Shown: one piece after another, positions 1 to 7,478 of the stretch | Position numbering within the stretch: the stretch's first letter is position 1 | Layout: the number at the start of each line of letters is the position of its first letter | Assembly: GCA_015229095.1 (NCBI GenBank) | Contig: JADGCE010000053.1 | Location: 1 to 16,381, forward strand | Direction: 5' to 3' | From: Magnetococcales bacterium | Lineage (GTDB): Bacteria; Pseudomonadota; Magnetococcia; Magnetococcales; Magnetaquicoccaceae | DNA: 16,381 nt | Position numbers and translations under genes: made by a program | The notes under the pieces: model-generated | What the model was told of the DNA's origin: nothing | Seen by the model: the letters and a program-made list of their open reading frames with translations, nothing else | Database searches by the model: none

Positions 1-6
1 TAACGC

Positions 7-693
7 ATGCGAAAAACACTCCTGGAGGCACGCGCAGTGCGCAAATCCTTCCCCTCTCTGGGTCAGGAACTGACGGTGCTGCGGGATGTGCATCTCACCC
101 TTGGCAAGGGGGAGATGGTGGCTCTGCTGGGGGTCTCCGGAACCGGCAAAAGCACCCTGATTCAGATCCTTGGGGCCCTGGATCGTCCCAGCAGCGGCAC
201 CGTCACCGTGGATGGGGTGGATCTCTTCTCCCTCTCGCAAAAAAAATGCGCGGCCTTCCGCAATCAACATATCGGCTTTATCTACCAATCCCATCGCCTG
301 CTGCCCGAATTTTCCGCACTGGAAAATGTCCTGTTGCCCCTGCTGATCGGTCGCGTTCCCCGGCGGGAGGCTTTGCCCAGGGCACAACAGGCCCTGCACG
401 AGGTGGAGTTGGGACATCGCCTCACCCATCGGCCAGGCCAACTCTCCGGCGGCGAGCAGCAACGCGTGGCCATTGCCCGGGCGGTGGTCACCAACCCGGA
501 TCTGTTGCTGGCCGACGAACCCACCGGCAATCTGGATCGCAAAACGGCCCAGGGCGTCTTTCATCTGCTGAAAAATCTTAACCGTACACGGGGATTGACC
601 TGTCTGATGGTGACCCACAACCACGAGTTGGCCGCCGACCTGGATCGGCGCATTCACCTGGTGGACGGCCAGTTGGTGGAAGAGCATGGGTAA
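7..693 (+). CDS. lolD: LolD, ATP-binding subunit of the LolCDE lipoprotein exporter
   Basis: This 228-aa ABC ATPase would power release of outer-membrane lipoproteins from the inner membrane to LolA, working with the LolC/LolE permeases. Visible motifs are Walker A GVSGTGKST (42-50), the Q-loop Q94, the signature LSGGEQQR (147-154), Walker B LLLADEPTGNLD (167-178) and the H-loop His204. The stretch FIYQSHRLLPEF followed by SALENVLLPLL is typical of LolD and separates it from MacB- and FtsE-type relatives, although these are close families. A TAA at positions 1-3, just before the ATG, could be the stop of an upstream lolC/lolE gene, but too little is shown to confirm it. The ribosome-binding site would lie outside the window. 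The gene overlaps the next one by 8 nt, which suggests translational coupling. Confidence 0.93.
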   Translation: MRKTLLEARAVRKSFPSLGQELTVLRDVHLTLGKGEMVALLGVSGTGKSTLIQILGALDRPSSGTVTVDGVDLFSLSQKKCAAFRNQHIGFIYQSHRLLPEFSALENVLLPLLIGRVPRREALPRAQQALHEVELGHRLTHRPGQLSGGEQQRVAIARAVVTNPDLLLADEPTGNLDRKTAQGVFHLLKNLNRTRGLTCLMVTHNHELAADLDRRIHLVDGQLVEEHG

Positions 694-1357
694 CCTGCCC
701 TACACAATTCTGGTCTGGGCACCCGGTATTCTCTTTGCCATCACCCTGCATGAATGGGCCCACGGCTATGCCGCCTTTCGCTACGGCGACCATACGGCGG
801 CCCGCATGGGGCGGTTGACCCTCAACCCCATTCCCCACATCGATCCCATCATGACCCTGTTGGTGCCTGGTCTGCTGTTGGCCTCCTCCCTGCTCACGGT
901 GGGCAGCCCGCTGATATTCGGCAGTGCCAAACCGGTTCCCATCAACCCCAATCATTTCCATCGCCAGGGGGTGGCCCTGCGCGCGGCCCTGTTCTGGGTA
1001 GCTGCAGCCGGCCCCCTCAGCAATTTTGTGCTGGCCGGCCTCTGTGCCGGCCTGTTGCACGGCCTCCTGGCCGTCGGCCTCTCCTCCCCGGTGCTGATCC
1101 TGGAAATGCTGCTGGCTGCCATCAAGATGAACGTGGTTCTGGCCATTTTTAACCTCTTTCCCCTGCCCCCACTGGATGGCGGGCGCATGGCCACGGCCCT
1201 GCTGCCCCCACCCCTGGACCGGATCCTGGAATCCCTGGAGCGATTCGGCCTGGCCATTGTGCTGCTGCTGGCCTTTTCCGGCCTATTGGATGCCCTGATC
1301 GCACCCATCATGACCGCGACGACCCGTTTTTTTGTCGGCATGGCCGTGCCCTGGTAA
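686..1357 (+). CDS. M50 family site-2 protease (intramembrane zinc metalloprotease)
   Basis: A 223-aa polytopic membrane protein of the compact site-2 protease type. The zinc and catalytic motif HEWAH lies at residues 22-26 in the first hydrophobic segment. The second motif, NLFPLPPLDGGR, is at 156-167, with Asp164 as the expected third zinc ligand. Hydrophobic segments lie roughly at 8-26, 55-78, 97-130, 136-158 and 186-205. There is no PDZ domain, unlike RseP, so this is the minimal form widespread next to trpS in proteobacteria; its substrate is not known from sequence. The start ATG lies inside the end of lolD (shared bases ATGGGTAA). Only 64 nt separate it from the proposed trpS start, so all three may be co-transcribed. 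Confidence 0.9.
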   Translation: MGNLPYTILVWAPGILFAITLHEWAHGYAAFRYGDHTAARMGRLTLNPIPHIDPIMTLLVPGLLLASSLLTVGSPLIFGSAKPVPINPNHFHRQGVALRAALFWVAAAGPLSNFVLAGLCAGLLHGLLAVGLSSPVLILEMLLAAIKMNVVLAIFNLFPLPPLDGGRMATALLPPPLDRILESLERFGLAIVLLLAFSGLLDALIAPIMTATTRFFVGMAVPW

Positions 1358-1421
1358 TGGCAGGGGCAAAAAACCCGGGCGCGTCGCCCCCGAACTTTCA
1401 GCCTATGGAGCCTTTTCAACC

Positions 1422-2450
1422 TTGAAACCGACCCACCGTCCCACCCTCTTCAGCGGGGCACAGCCCACGGGACAACTCACCCTGGGCAACTATCTGGGAG
1501 CCATGCGCACCTGGGTGCGGATGCAGGAGAGCCATGATTGTCTCTTCTGCGTCGTCGACCTGCACGCCTTGACCGTGCGGCAGGATCCCCGGCAATTGCA
1601 GGAAAATATTTTTGAGCTCACGGCCCTCTATCTCGCCTGCGGCATCGATCCGGCCAAAAGCACCATTTTTCTGCAAAGCCATGTATCGGCCCATGCAGAG
1701 CTGGCCTGGCTGCTGGCCACCTTCACCCAGATGGGGGAACTGGAGCGCATGACCCAGTTCAAGGATAAAGCCCAGCAACACAAACACAACATCAACGCCG
1801 GGCTCTTTACCTATCCCATCCTGATGGCCGCCGATATTCTGCTCTACCGCACGCAGCAGGTTCCCGTGGGGGAAGATCAAAAACAGCATCTGGAGCTGGC
1901 GCGGGATATCGCCATCCGCTTCAACGGCCTGTATGGCCCCCTCTTCCAGGTGCCCGAACCTTTGATCTCCACCGACGGGGTGGCACGGGTGAAAGATCTG
2001 CAAAATCCCACCAAAAAAATGTCCAAAAGCGCCGAAGCCGATCTGGCCAAGGTAATGCTTCTGGATACTCCGGAAATGGTCCTGAAAAAATTTAAAAAAG
2101 CGGTAACCGACACCCTGGGGGTCATTCGCTACGATGAGGGGGCACAGCCGGGCGTCAGCAATCTGCTCAACATCTGGTGCGCCGCCACCGGTCACAGCCG
2201 GGCAGAGGCCTTGGAACAGTTCAGCCATCATCAATACGGTCGCCTCAAGGTGGAGACCGCCGAGGCGGTCAATGCCCTGCTTGAACCGATTCGCAACCGT
2301 TTCCATGCGTTGAATGCCGACCGGGAGGGTCTGCGGGCCGTGCTGGAAGAGGGGGCAGAGCGGGCCCGGCACCGGGCCAATGCGGTGCTGGGACAGATTC
2401 TGGATGCCCTGGGGCTGCCCACCATGCGCCAACGATTTTCAGGGCTTTGA
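1422..2450 (+). CDS. trpS: Tryptophanyl-tRNA synthetase (class I)
   Basis: It charges tRNA-Trp with tryptophan in the cytoplasm. The proposed product is 342 aa, within the usual 330-350 range. The N-terminus carries SGAQPTGQLTLGN (11-23), in which TLGN is the TrpS version of the HIGH signature. GEDQ is at 150-153 and the KMSKS loop at 199-203. The frame stays open back to an ATG at 1332, but that lies inside the M50 gene and would add 30 unrelated residues. TTG at 1422 places the start about 10 residues before the conserved SGAQP, as in homologues, and has a GGAG 11 nt upstream (1407-1410). I therefore prefer the TTG start; the stop is certain. A hairpin-repeat gap follows. Confidence 0.93.
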   Translation: MKPTHRPTLFSGAQPTGQLTLGNYLGAMRTWVRMQESHDCLFCVVDLHALTVRQDPRQLQENIFELTALYLACGIDPAKSTIFLQSHVSAHAELAWLLATFTQMGELERMTQFKDKAQQHKHNINAGLFTYPILMAADILLYRTQQVPVGEDQKQHLELARDIAIRFNGLYGPLFQVPEPLISTDGVARVKDLQNPTKKMSKSAEADLAKVMLLDTPEMVLKKFKKAVTDTLGVIRYDEGAQPGVSNLLNIWCAATGHSRAEALEQFSHHQYGRLKVETAEAVNALLEPIRNRFHALNADREGLRAVLEEGAERARHRANAVLGQILDALGLPTMRQRFSGL

Positions 2451-2466
2451 TCATCGTTTGGGCCAG

Positions 2467-2541
2467 TGGGGCTTTGCCCCCAGCCCCACCAGGGGCTCTG
2501 CCCCTGGACCCCGCCAGGGGGATAATCCCCCTGGACCCCTG
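2467..2541. repeat. Tandem array of three G/C hairpins between trpS and rluB
   Basis: This fills much of the 134-bp gap. Hairpin 1 is GGGGC/GCCCC (2468-2472 with 2476-2480, loop TTT). Hairpin 2 is CCAGGGGC/GCCCCTGG (2489-2496 with 2500-2507, loop TCT). Hairpin 3 is CCAGGGGGA/TCCCCCTGG (2514-2522 with 2526-2534, loop TAA). Hairpins 2 and 3 form a near-repeat of about 26 nt, each followed by ACCCC. No T-run follows on either strand, so it is not an ordinary intrinsic terminator. It looks like a dispersed palindromic repeat; hairpins near 10743 and 11702 share the style. The remainder of the gap holds only the rluB ribosome-binding site. Confidence 0.75.
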
Positions 2542-2584
2542 ACGGTAAAAAACCAGGGCGCCTACGACACACAGGAGTTGCAGC

Positions 2585-3508
2585 ATGCACACAGAGCCGA
2601 TTCGTTTGCAAAAATGGCTGGCCGAGGCAGGACTCTGCTCTCGACGGGAAGGGGAGCTATGGATTGCCGCCGGTCGGGTGATGGTCAATGGCAGCGTGAT
2701 TACCCAACCGGGCAGCAAGGTCAGCAACCGGGACCAGGTCCAGGTGGATGGCCGCCTGATCCAACCGGCTCGGGAACCCCTGGTCATTCTCATGCTGCAC
2801 AAGCCACCCGCCGTGCTGTGCACCCGCAAGGATCCGGAAAACCGACCCACCGTCTTCACCCTGTTGGGAGAGGGATATGCCCGCCTGATCAGCGTGGGGC
2901 GCTTGGATTTCAATTCGGAAGGGTTGATCCTGTTTACCAACCATGGCGATGTGGCCCACCAACTGATGCACCCCAGCAATCAGGTGCCCCGCACCTATCG
3001 GGTGCGGGTGCATGGTCGGATCGATCCCCCCATGCTGGCCAAACTGCAGGCGGGCGTGCGGTTGGATGATGGCCCGACCGGCCCTCTGCAGGTAACGCTG
3101 GACCATGTGCCGGGCGCCAACAGTTGGGTTACCATCACCTTGACGGAGGGTCGCAACCGTATGGTCCGGCGCATCTTTGAGTCGGTGGGCATGGAAGTCT
3201 CCCGTCTCATCCGTGTCGGTTATGGCCCCTGTGTCCTGGGAGAGCTCCCCCGAGGGGTGTGGCGTGCGCTGCAAACCACCGAAATCAACCGACTGCTGGC
3301 ACCTCTGCAAGAGGGCAAACGGTTGCTGGAGCTGCCCCGCGCCTTCTCCCCATCCGAGAAACAGCCCGCGCCCAAACCCACGCCTCCCTCCGACACGCCG
3401 GGGCGACGCTCCCAGACCAACCCTCCCCCCAGGCAAAAGCCCCGTCAACCCCGCGACAAAACGTTTGGCACGGAACATGGACGATCAAACAAGAGAAAAC
3501 CCCATTAA
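2585..3508 (+). CDS. rluB: RluB-type 23S rRNA pseudouridine synthase
   Basis: A 307-aa RsuA/RluB/E/F-family enzyme that converts a uridine to pseudouridine in large-subunit rRNA. An N-terminal S4 RNA-binding domain spans about 6-60 (RLQKWLAEAGLCSRRE, then GRVMVNG). The catalytic motif GRLDFNSEGL (106-115) contains the nucleophile Asp108. The conserved GRNRMVRRIFE motif lies at 189-199. The last ~50 residues (255-307) form a Pro-, Lys- and Arg-rich disordered tail typical of RluB. RluB would modify position 2605 in E. coli numbering; RluB rather than RluE/F is chosen from the S4 domain and tail. AGGAG at 2573-2577 sits 7 nt before the ATG. The tail overlaps the start of pepN by 32 nt in another frame. 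Confidence 0.9.
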   Translation: MHTEPIRLQKWLAEAGLCSRREGELWIAAGRVMVNGSVITQPGSKVSNRDQVQVDGRLIQPAREPLVILMLHKPPAVLCTRKDPENRPTVFTLLGEGYARLISVGRLDFNSEGLILFTNHGDVAHQLMHPSNQVPRTYRVRVHGRIDPPMLAKLQAGVRLDDGPTGPLQVTLDHVPGANSWVTITLTEGRNRMVRRIFESVGMEVSRLIRVGYGPCVLGELPRGVWRALQTTEINRLLAPLQEGKRLLELPRAFSPSEKQPAPKPTPPSDTPGRRSQTNPPPRQKPRQPRDKTFGTEHGRSNKRKPH

Positions 3509-6179
3509 ATATTTAAAGGATTATACACCGCCGGATTTCCTGGTGGATACGGTGGATTTGACGTTTGAGCTGGATGCCCAGGCGACTCTGGTCTCTGCCC
3601 GGCTGGCGTTGCGCAGAAATCCAGAGCGGGCCTGTGATCCGCCCGCACCGCTGCGCCTGGATGGTCAGGGGTTGGAACTGCTCCGCATTGCCCTGGATGG
3701 CCAGCCACTCTCCAAGAAACAGTTTTTCCTGGAGGCGGAACAACTGGTCATTCCGGTGCTTGGAGAGCGGGCCGTTCTGGAAACGGTCACCCGCATCCAT
3801 CCATCCGCCAACACCGCCCTGGAGGGGCTCTATCTCTCCGGTGCCCTGCTCTGTACCCAGTGCGAACCCGAAGGATTTCGCAAGATCACCTATTATCCAG
3901 ACCGACCCGACGTGATGGCCCGTTTTACCACCACCCTGATTGCCAACCGGCAGCGTTATCCCCTCCTGCTCGCCAACGGCAATCGTGTGGCATCGACCCT
4001 GCTCCCCCAGGATAATCCTGCCACGGCGGAGAGGCATTCGGTCACCTGGGTGGACCCGCATCCCAAACCCGCCTATCTGTTTGCCCTGGTGGCCGGCCCG
4101 TTGCATCTGTGCTCGGATCTCTTCACCACCCGCTCCGGGCGGATCGTCAGCCTGGAAATTTATATGGAAACGACCCGTGTCGAGCAGGCCGCTCATGCCA
4201 TGGCTTCCCTCAAAAAGGCCATGGCCTGGGATGAACAGCGGTTTGGACGGGAGTATGACCTGGATCTCTATATGATCGTCGCCATCAACGATTTCAACAT
4301 GGGGGCGATGGAAAACAAGGGGCTGAACCTGTTCAACGCCCAATATATCCTGGCCGACCAGGAGAGTGCCACGGATATGGATTTTCAACAGATTGAAAAC
4401 ATCATTGCGCACGAATATTTTCACAACTGGACCGGCAATCGGATCACCTGCCGGGATTGGTTTCAACTGAGCCTCAAAGAGGGATTGACCGTTTTTCGGG
4501 ATCAACTTTTTTCTGCGGAGAGCCTCTCCTCTGCTGCCCAACGTGTTCAGGATGCCCGACGGATACAAACCCGCCAGTTTGCCGAGGATGCCGGACCGAC
4601 GGCCCACCCTGTGCAGCCGGACAGCTATCTGGAAATCAACAATTTTTACACCCTGACGGTGTATGAGAAGGGGGCAGAGGTGGTGCGCATGCTCCATACC
4701 CTGTTGGGAGAAACGCTGTTTCGCCAGGGGATGGATCTCTATTTTGAACGCCATGACGGTCAGGCGGTGACGGTGGAGGCGTTTGTCCGCGCCATGGAGA
4801 CGGCTTCCGGGCGGGATTTGACCCAGTTTCTCCTCTGGTATCGACAGGCGGGCACACCGGTGGTGACCGTGACCAGCCAGCACGACGCCGCCACACAAAC
4901 CCTGCATCTGCGGGTGACGCAGAGCTGCCCGGCCACGCCGGGACAGCCCCACAAGGCCCCCTTCCATATCCCCCTGCTGGTGGGATTGCTGAACCGGGAA
5001 GGTACGGCCATCCCGATGCGCATGTCGGGGGAGAGCGAACCGGTCGGCGACGCCCAGGGGGCCGGGGATCGGCTGTTGGAGATCCGCCAACCCGAGGAAC
5101 ATTTTTTCTTTACCGGTGTGGCCCATCCCCCCGTTCTTTCAGTGCTGCGCCACTTTTCCGCCCCGGTGGTATTGCGCAGCGATCAAACGGCCAACACATT
5201 GGCCTTTCTCTGGGCGCAGGATACGGACCCGTTCAATCGCTGGCGTGCGGGACAACAGCTGGCCACCGATCTGCTGTTACGATTGGCGGCGGATTGCCAA
5301 GCCGAACGGCCACTGCTGTTGGAAGATTTTTTTGTGGACAGTTTTGCCCGGGCGTTGCAAAGCCGGGATTTGGACCCGGCCACCCACGCCATGATTCTGA
5401 CACTGCCCTCTGAGGTGGCCCTGTTGGAGCAGATGCGGGCAGCCGACCCCCGTGCCTTGTACACAGCCCGCCTTTTTGTGCGACAGGGGCTGGCCAGCCG
5501 GCTGCGCGAACCCTTGTTGCAACTCTATGAGGCCCACGCCGATCAGGAAGAGCGGCTGGACAACGGCTTGTATCATCCGGTGGTGGCGGCCCATCGCGCC
5601 TTCAAAAATCTCTGTCTGGACTATCTGGTCTCTCTGCAATGGGCTGAATTTTGGCAACTGGCGCTGCGTCAATGGCAAAAAAACGACAACATGACCAACC
5701 ACCTGGCGGCCTTGACCGCCCTGCTCCACTCGGCCAGTCCCGATGCAAAAACAGCCCTGTTGACGTTTGCCCAGCGGTGGCAATCCAACCCTCTGGTCAT
5801 GGATAAATGGTTCGCTCTGCAGGCCCGCATACCCGACGAAAACAACCATCGACGGGTCCGGCGGTTGCAAAAACATCCGCTGTTCACCCTCACCAATCCC
5901 AATCGGGTCCGCGCCCTGCTGGGAACGTTTTGCCATGACAATCTGCTCGCCTTTCACCAGCCGTCGGGCAAGGGTTATCAACTGCTGGTGCAACAGGTAT
6001 TGGCATTGGATCCCATCAATCCCCAGGTGGCGGCACGTCTGGTGACAGCCTTGCGCGGTTGGCGCACCCTGGAGCCCGTGCGCCAGGCCAAAATGCATGC
6101 CGCCCTGCAGCAGATTCGACAGACCGCTCATCTCTCCCGGGATGTTTTTGAAATGGTGCAGAAGAGCCTTGCCCCGTGA
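3477..6179 (+). CDS. pepN: Aminopeptidase N (M1 family zinc metallopeptidase)
   Basis: A 900-aa cytoplasmic aminopeptidase that trims N-terminal residues from peptides. The exopeptidase motif GAMEN is at 276-280 and binds the free N-terminus. The zinc site is HEYFH (312-316) with the downstream Glu335 in LKEGLTVFRDQ, the same spacing as in E. coli PepN. The N-terminus KYLKDYTPPDF and then VDLTFELDA matches the start of E. coli-type PepN, and the full length fits that form (about 870-900 aa) with its all-helical C-terminal domain. The open frame extends 100 codons upstream, but that part is out-of-frame rluB sequence, so ATG 3477 is chosen. No clear Shine-Dalgarno precedes it. The 32-nt overlap with rluB suggests coupled translation. 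Confidence 0.93.
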   Translation: MDDQTRENPIKYLKDYTPPDFLVDTVDLTFELDAQATLVSARLALRRNPERACDPPAPLRLDGQGLELLRIALDGQPLSKKQFFLEAEQLVIPVLGERAVLETVTRIHPSANTALEGLYLSGALLCTQCEPEGFRKITYYPDRPDVMARFTTTLIANRQRYPLLLANGNRVASTLLPQDNPATAERHSVTWVDPHPKPAYLFALVAGPLHLCSDLFTTRSGRIVSLEIYMETTRVEQAAHAMASLKKAMAWDEQRFGREYDLDLYMIVAINDFNMGAMENKGLNLFNAQYILADQESATDMDFQQIENIIAHEYFHNWTGNRITCRDWFQLSLKEGLTVFRDQLFSAESLSSAAQRVQDARRIQTRQFAEDAGPTAHPVQPDSYLEINNFYTLTVYEKGAEVVRMLHTLLGETLFRQGMDLYFERHDGQAVTVEAFVRAMETASGRDLTQFLLWYRQAGTPVVTVTSQHDAATQTLHLRVTQSCPATPGQPHKAPFHIPLLVGLLNREGTAIPMRMSGESEPVGDAQGAGDRLLEIRQPEEHFFFTGVAHPPVLSVLRHFSAPVVLRSDQTANTLAFLWAQDTDPFNRWRAGQQLATDLLLRLAADCQAERPLLLEDFFVDSFARALQSRDLDPATHAMILTLPSEVALLEQMRAADPRALYTARLFVRQGLASRLREPLLQLYEAHADQEERLDNGLYHPVVAAHRAFKNLCLDYLVSLQWAEFWQLALRQWQKNDNMTNHLAALTALLHSASPDAKTALLTFAQRWQSNPLVMDKWFALQARIPDENNHRRVRRLQKHPLFTLTNPNRVRALLGTFCHDNLLAFHQPSGKGYQLLVQQVLALDPINPQVAARLVTALRGWRTLEPVRQAKMHAALQQIRQTAHLSRDVFEMVQKSLAP

Positions 6180-6186
6180 AGGGCTG

Positions 6187-6231
6187 CCAAGCAACCCCTG
6201 CCCAGGAAACATAGGCATGTTTTTTGCTTGG
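6187..6231. repeat. Nested inverted repeat with T-run after pepN, possible weak terminator
   Basis: An outer perfect 8-bp inverted repeat, CCAAGCAA (6187-6194) and TTGCTTGG (6224-6231), encloses an inner hairpin AAACAT/ATGTTT (6207-6212 with 6217-6222, loop AGGC). The inner stem runs into six T residues (6220-6225). It could end the rluB-pepN transcript weakly, since the inner stem is A/T-rich, or form a protein-binding or cruciform site. The remaining ~80 nt up to the next gene hold no promoter I can defend. Confidence 0.35.
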
Positions 6232-6308
6232 ATTAAAGCAAATCAGAACCAAAAAGCGGTATCAATCGGATCTCTGCGACACGATCAAACCGAAGGAGCA
6301 CCCCTCAG

Positions 6309-7109
6309 ATGGCACCCAGCACCAAGAGAGCGACCCCCCCCCCCTGGCACCGTTGGCTGACAGTCGCCGGCGGCCTGTTGCTGCTGCTGGCTCTGCTGCC
6401 ACTCCAGGCGGTCGCCTCGGAAGAGGAGTCTGCTGCGGAAAGTGGGGAAAAAATATTGTTGCAAGTGGATCGCAAACTGCAGCCCGAATCGTTTGAACTC
6501 TTTGCCCAGGTCAACCAGCAGTTTTCCAACGGTCGCAGCGGGCAGTTTTCCCTCTATGTCATCAAGGGCAAAGGCAAAAAAGCGGCGGCACTGCTGCTCG
6601 CCCCGGAAGAGTGGATCGGTCGTGCCGTTCTGCGCACGGAGGATACGGTGTGGATGCACGTCCCTGGCGAGTTGGAACTGCGTCCAGCCACCCTGCTGCA
6701 ATCCATGCAACCCGGTCTCTTCAACCATGCGGATCTGCTGCTGACCGATTTCAGCGTGGACTATACGGCCACCCTCCTGGAGAAAAATGAGACCTCCTAT
6801 CTGCTGGAGTTGCGCCCACGCCACGACCGCCTGCCCTATACCAAACAGCTCATGCAGGTGGATCGCCGATCCAAACTCCCCACCAGCCTGCGTCAGTTTG
6901 GTGCCAACGGTGTGCTGCTGAAGAGCATCACCTTTTCACAAACCAACGACTTGCATGGCTTTCCCCGTCCGACTCTCCTGCAGGCCGTCAGCGGTTCCGA
7001 CAGTCAAACAACCGCCACTTGGCAGCTGGGCTCCATCAAACGCAGGAGCGTCCCGGACGAAACGTTCAGCAAGGAGTTTTTGCCCAAAATCGGCACCGCA
7101 TCCAAATGA
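6309..7109 (+). CDS. Secreted LolA-like outer-membrane lipoprotein-sorting family protein
   Basis: A 266-aa exported protein. The signal peptide has a basic start, a Leu-rich core (about 21-32) and likely Ala-X-Ala cleavage after residue 36 (AVA-SEE). There is no lipobox Cys, so the mature protein should be soluble in the periplasm. The body matches the LolA-like fold family (I recall Pfam LolA_like): a core around DTVWMHVPGELELRP (about 112-126), a DFSVDY stretch, and a later LLELRPR then KQLMQVDRRSKLPTSLRQF pattern. Such proteins often lie beside RND/MMPL exporters, but none is in this window. It is not canonical LolA. AAGGAG at 6293-6298 lies 10 nt before the ATG. It may bind a hydrophobic ligand; the actual role is unknown. 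Confidence 0.75.
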   Translation: MAPSTKRATPPPWHRWLTVAGGLLLLLALLPLQAVASEEESAAESGEKILLQVDRKLQPESFELFAQVNQQFSNGRSGQFSLYVIKGKGKKAAALLLAPEEWIGRAVLRTEDTVWMHVPGELELRPATLLQSMQPGLFNHADLLLTDFSVDYTATLLEKNETSYLLELRPRHDRLPYTKQLMQVDRRSKLPTSLRQFGANGVLLKSITFSQTNDLHGFPRPTLLQAVSGSDSQTTATWQLGSIKRRSVPDETFSKEFLPKIGTASK

Positions 7110-7113
7110 TCGG

Positions 7114-7142
7114 TTGCCAAGTATCAGCATTGACTTTATAAA
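7114..7142 (+). promoter_or_regulatory. Sigma-70-type promoter upstream of infA
   Basis: The -35 box TTGCCA (7114-7119) and the -10 box TATAAA (7137-7142) each match the consensus at 5 of 6 bases and are separated by exactly 17 nt. Transcription would begin near 7149, giving a leader of about 110 nt before the infA GTG. It starts only 5 nt after the end of the LolA-like gene. This is the best promoter match I found in the window. Confidence 0.65.
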
Positions 7143-7173
7143 AAAAGTGTACTACCGTGTCTCCTTTTACACA

Positions 7174-7198
7174 CCTGGAGGGATCCAGGATCCCTTTT
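7174..7198 (+). promoter_or_regulatory. Competing hairpins in the infA leader
   Basis: Two overlapping stems exclude each other. Stem A is CCTGGA (7174-7179) with TCCAGG (7184-7189), loop GGGA. Stem B is AGGGATC (7179-7185) with GATCCCT (7189-7195), loop CAG, followed by TTTT (7195-7198). Stem B looks like a short attenuator-type hairpin and stem A would prevent it. A regulatory role is inferred from pairing alone, and the T-run is short. Confidence 0.35.
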
Positions 7199-7259
7199 CA
7201 GGACAGGGCACGGCGTGGGGGGAGTGCAGCCGCACGCACGTTGGATGGAGGAGAGTGCT

Positions 7260-7478
7260 GTGAGTAAGGAAGATGTGATCGAGATGGAGGGGACGGTTCT
7301 CGAAAACCTGCCCAATGCCATGTTTCAGGTTGAGCTGGAAAACAAACATAAATTATTGTGCCACATTTCGGGTCGCATGCGCAAGCATTATATCCGGATC
7401 CTGCCAGGCGACAAAGTCACGGTGCAACTGACGCCCTATGACCTTTCCAAAGGACGCATCTCCTACCGCCACAAGTAA
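7260..7478 (+). CDS. infA: Translation initiation factor IF-1
   Basis: A 72-aa single OB-fold protein that binds the A site of the 30S subunit during initiation. Length and sequence match the family closely: it begins SKEDVIEMEGTVLE, continues CHISGRMRKHYIRILPGDKV and ends with LTPYDLSKGRI. The frame extends upstream to an ATG at 7215, but GTG at 7260 aligns with the family start. It has a very strong GGAGGAG (7247-7253) 6 nt ahead, which settles the choice. It lies behind the promoter at 7114-7142 and a leader with alternative hairpins. Its last 41 nt overlap the start of parE. Infrequent GTG initiation and the structured leader may tune expression. Confidence 0.95.
   Translation: MSKEDVIEMEGTVLENLPNAMFQVELENKHKLLCHISGRMRKHYIRILPGDKVTVQLTPYDLSKGRISYRHK

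Noticed and set aside
1332..1421. 30-codon upstream extension of trpS from ATG 1332
   Set aside because: It lies partly inside the M50 gene and adds residues absent from TrpS. TTG 1422 fits the family start and has a GGAG upstream.
2467..2541. CRISPR-like or intrinsic terminator reading of the hairpin array
   Set aside because: There are too few units, no unique spacers, no cas genes and no T-run after the stems.
2314..3069. 251-aa plus-strand frame across the hairpin array
   Set aside because: It overlaps trpS and rluB out of frame, and its Pro/Gly-rich product is generated by the repeats.
3177..3476. 100-codon upstream extension of pepN
   Set aside because: It lies within rluB in another frame, and its translation is Pro/Arg/Ser-rich with no match to the PepN N-terminus.
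3513..5126. 537-aa open frame on the minus strand
   Set aside because: It is fully antisense to pepN, which has complete family motifs. The product matches nothing I recognise and is His/Gly/Gln-rich as GC-rich shadows tend to be.
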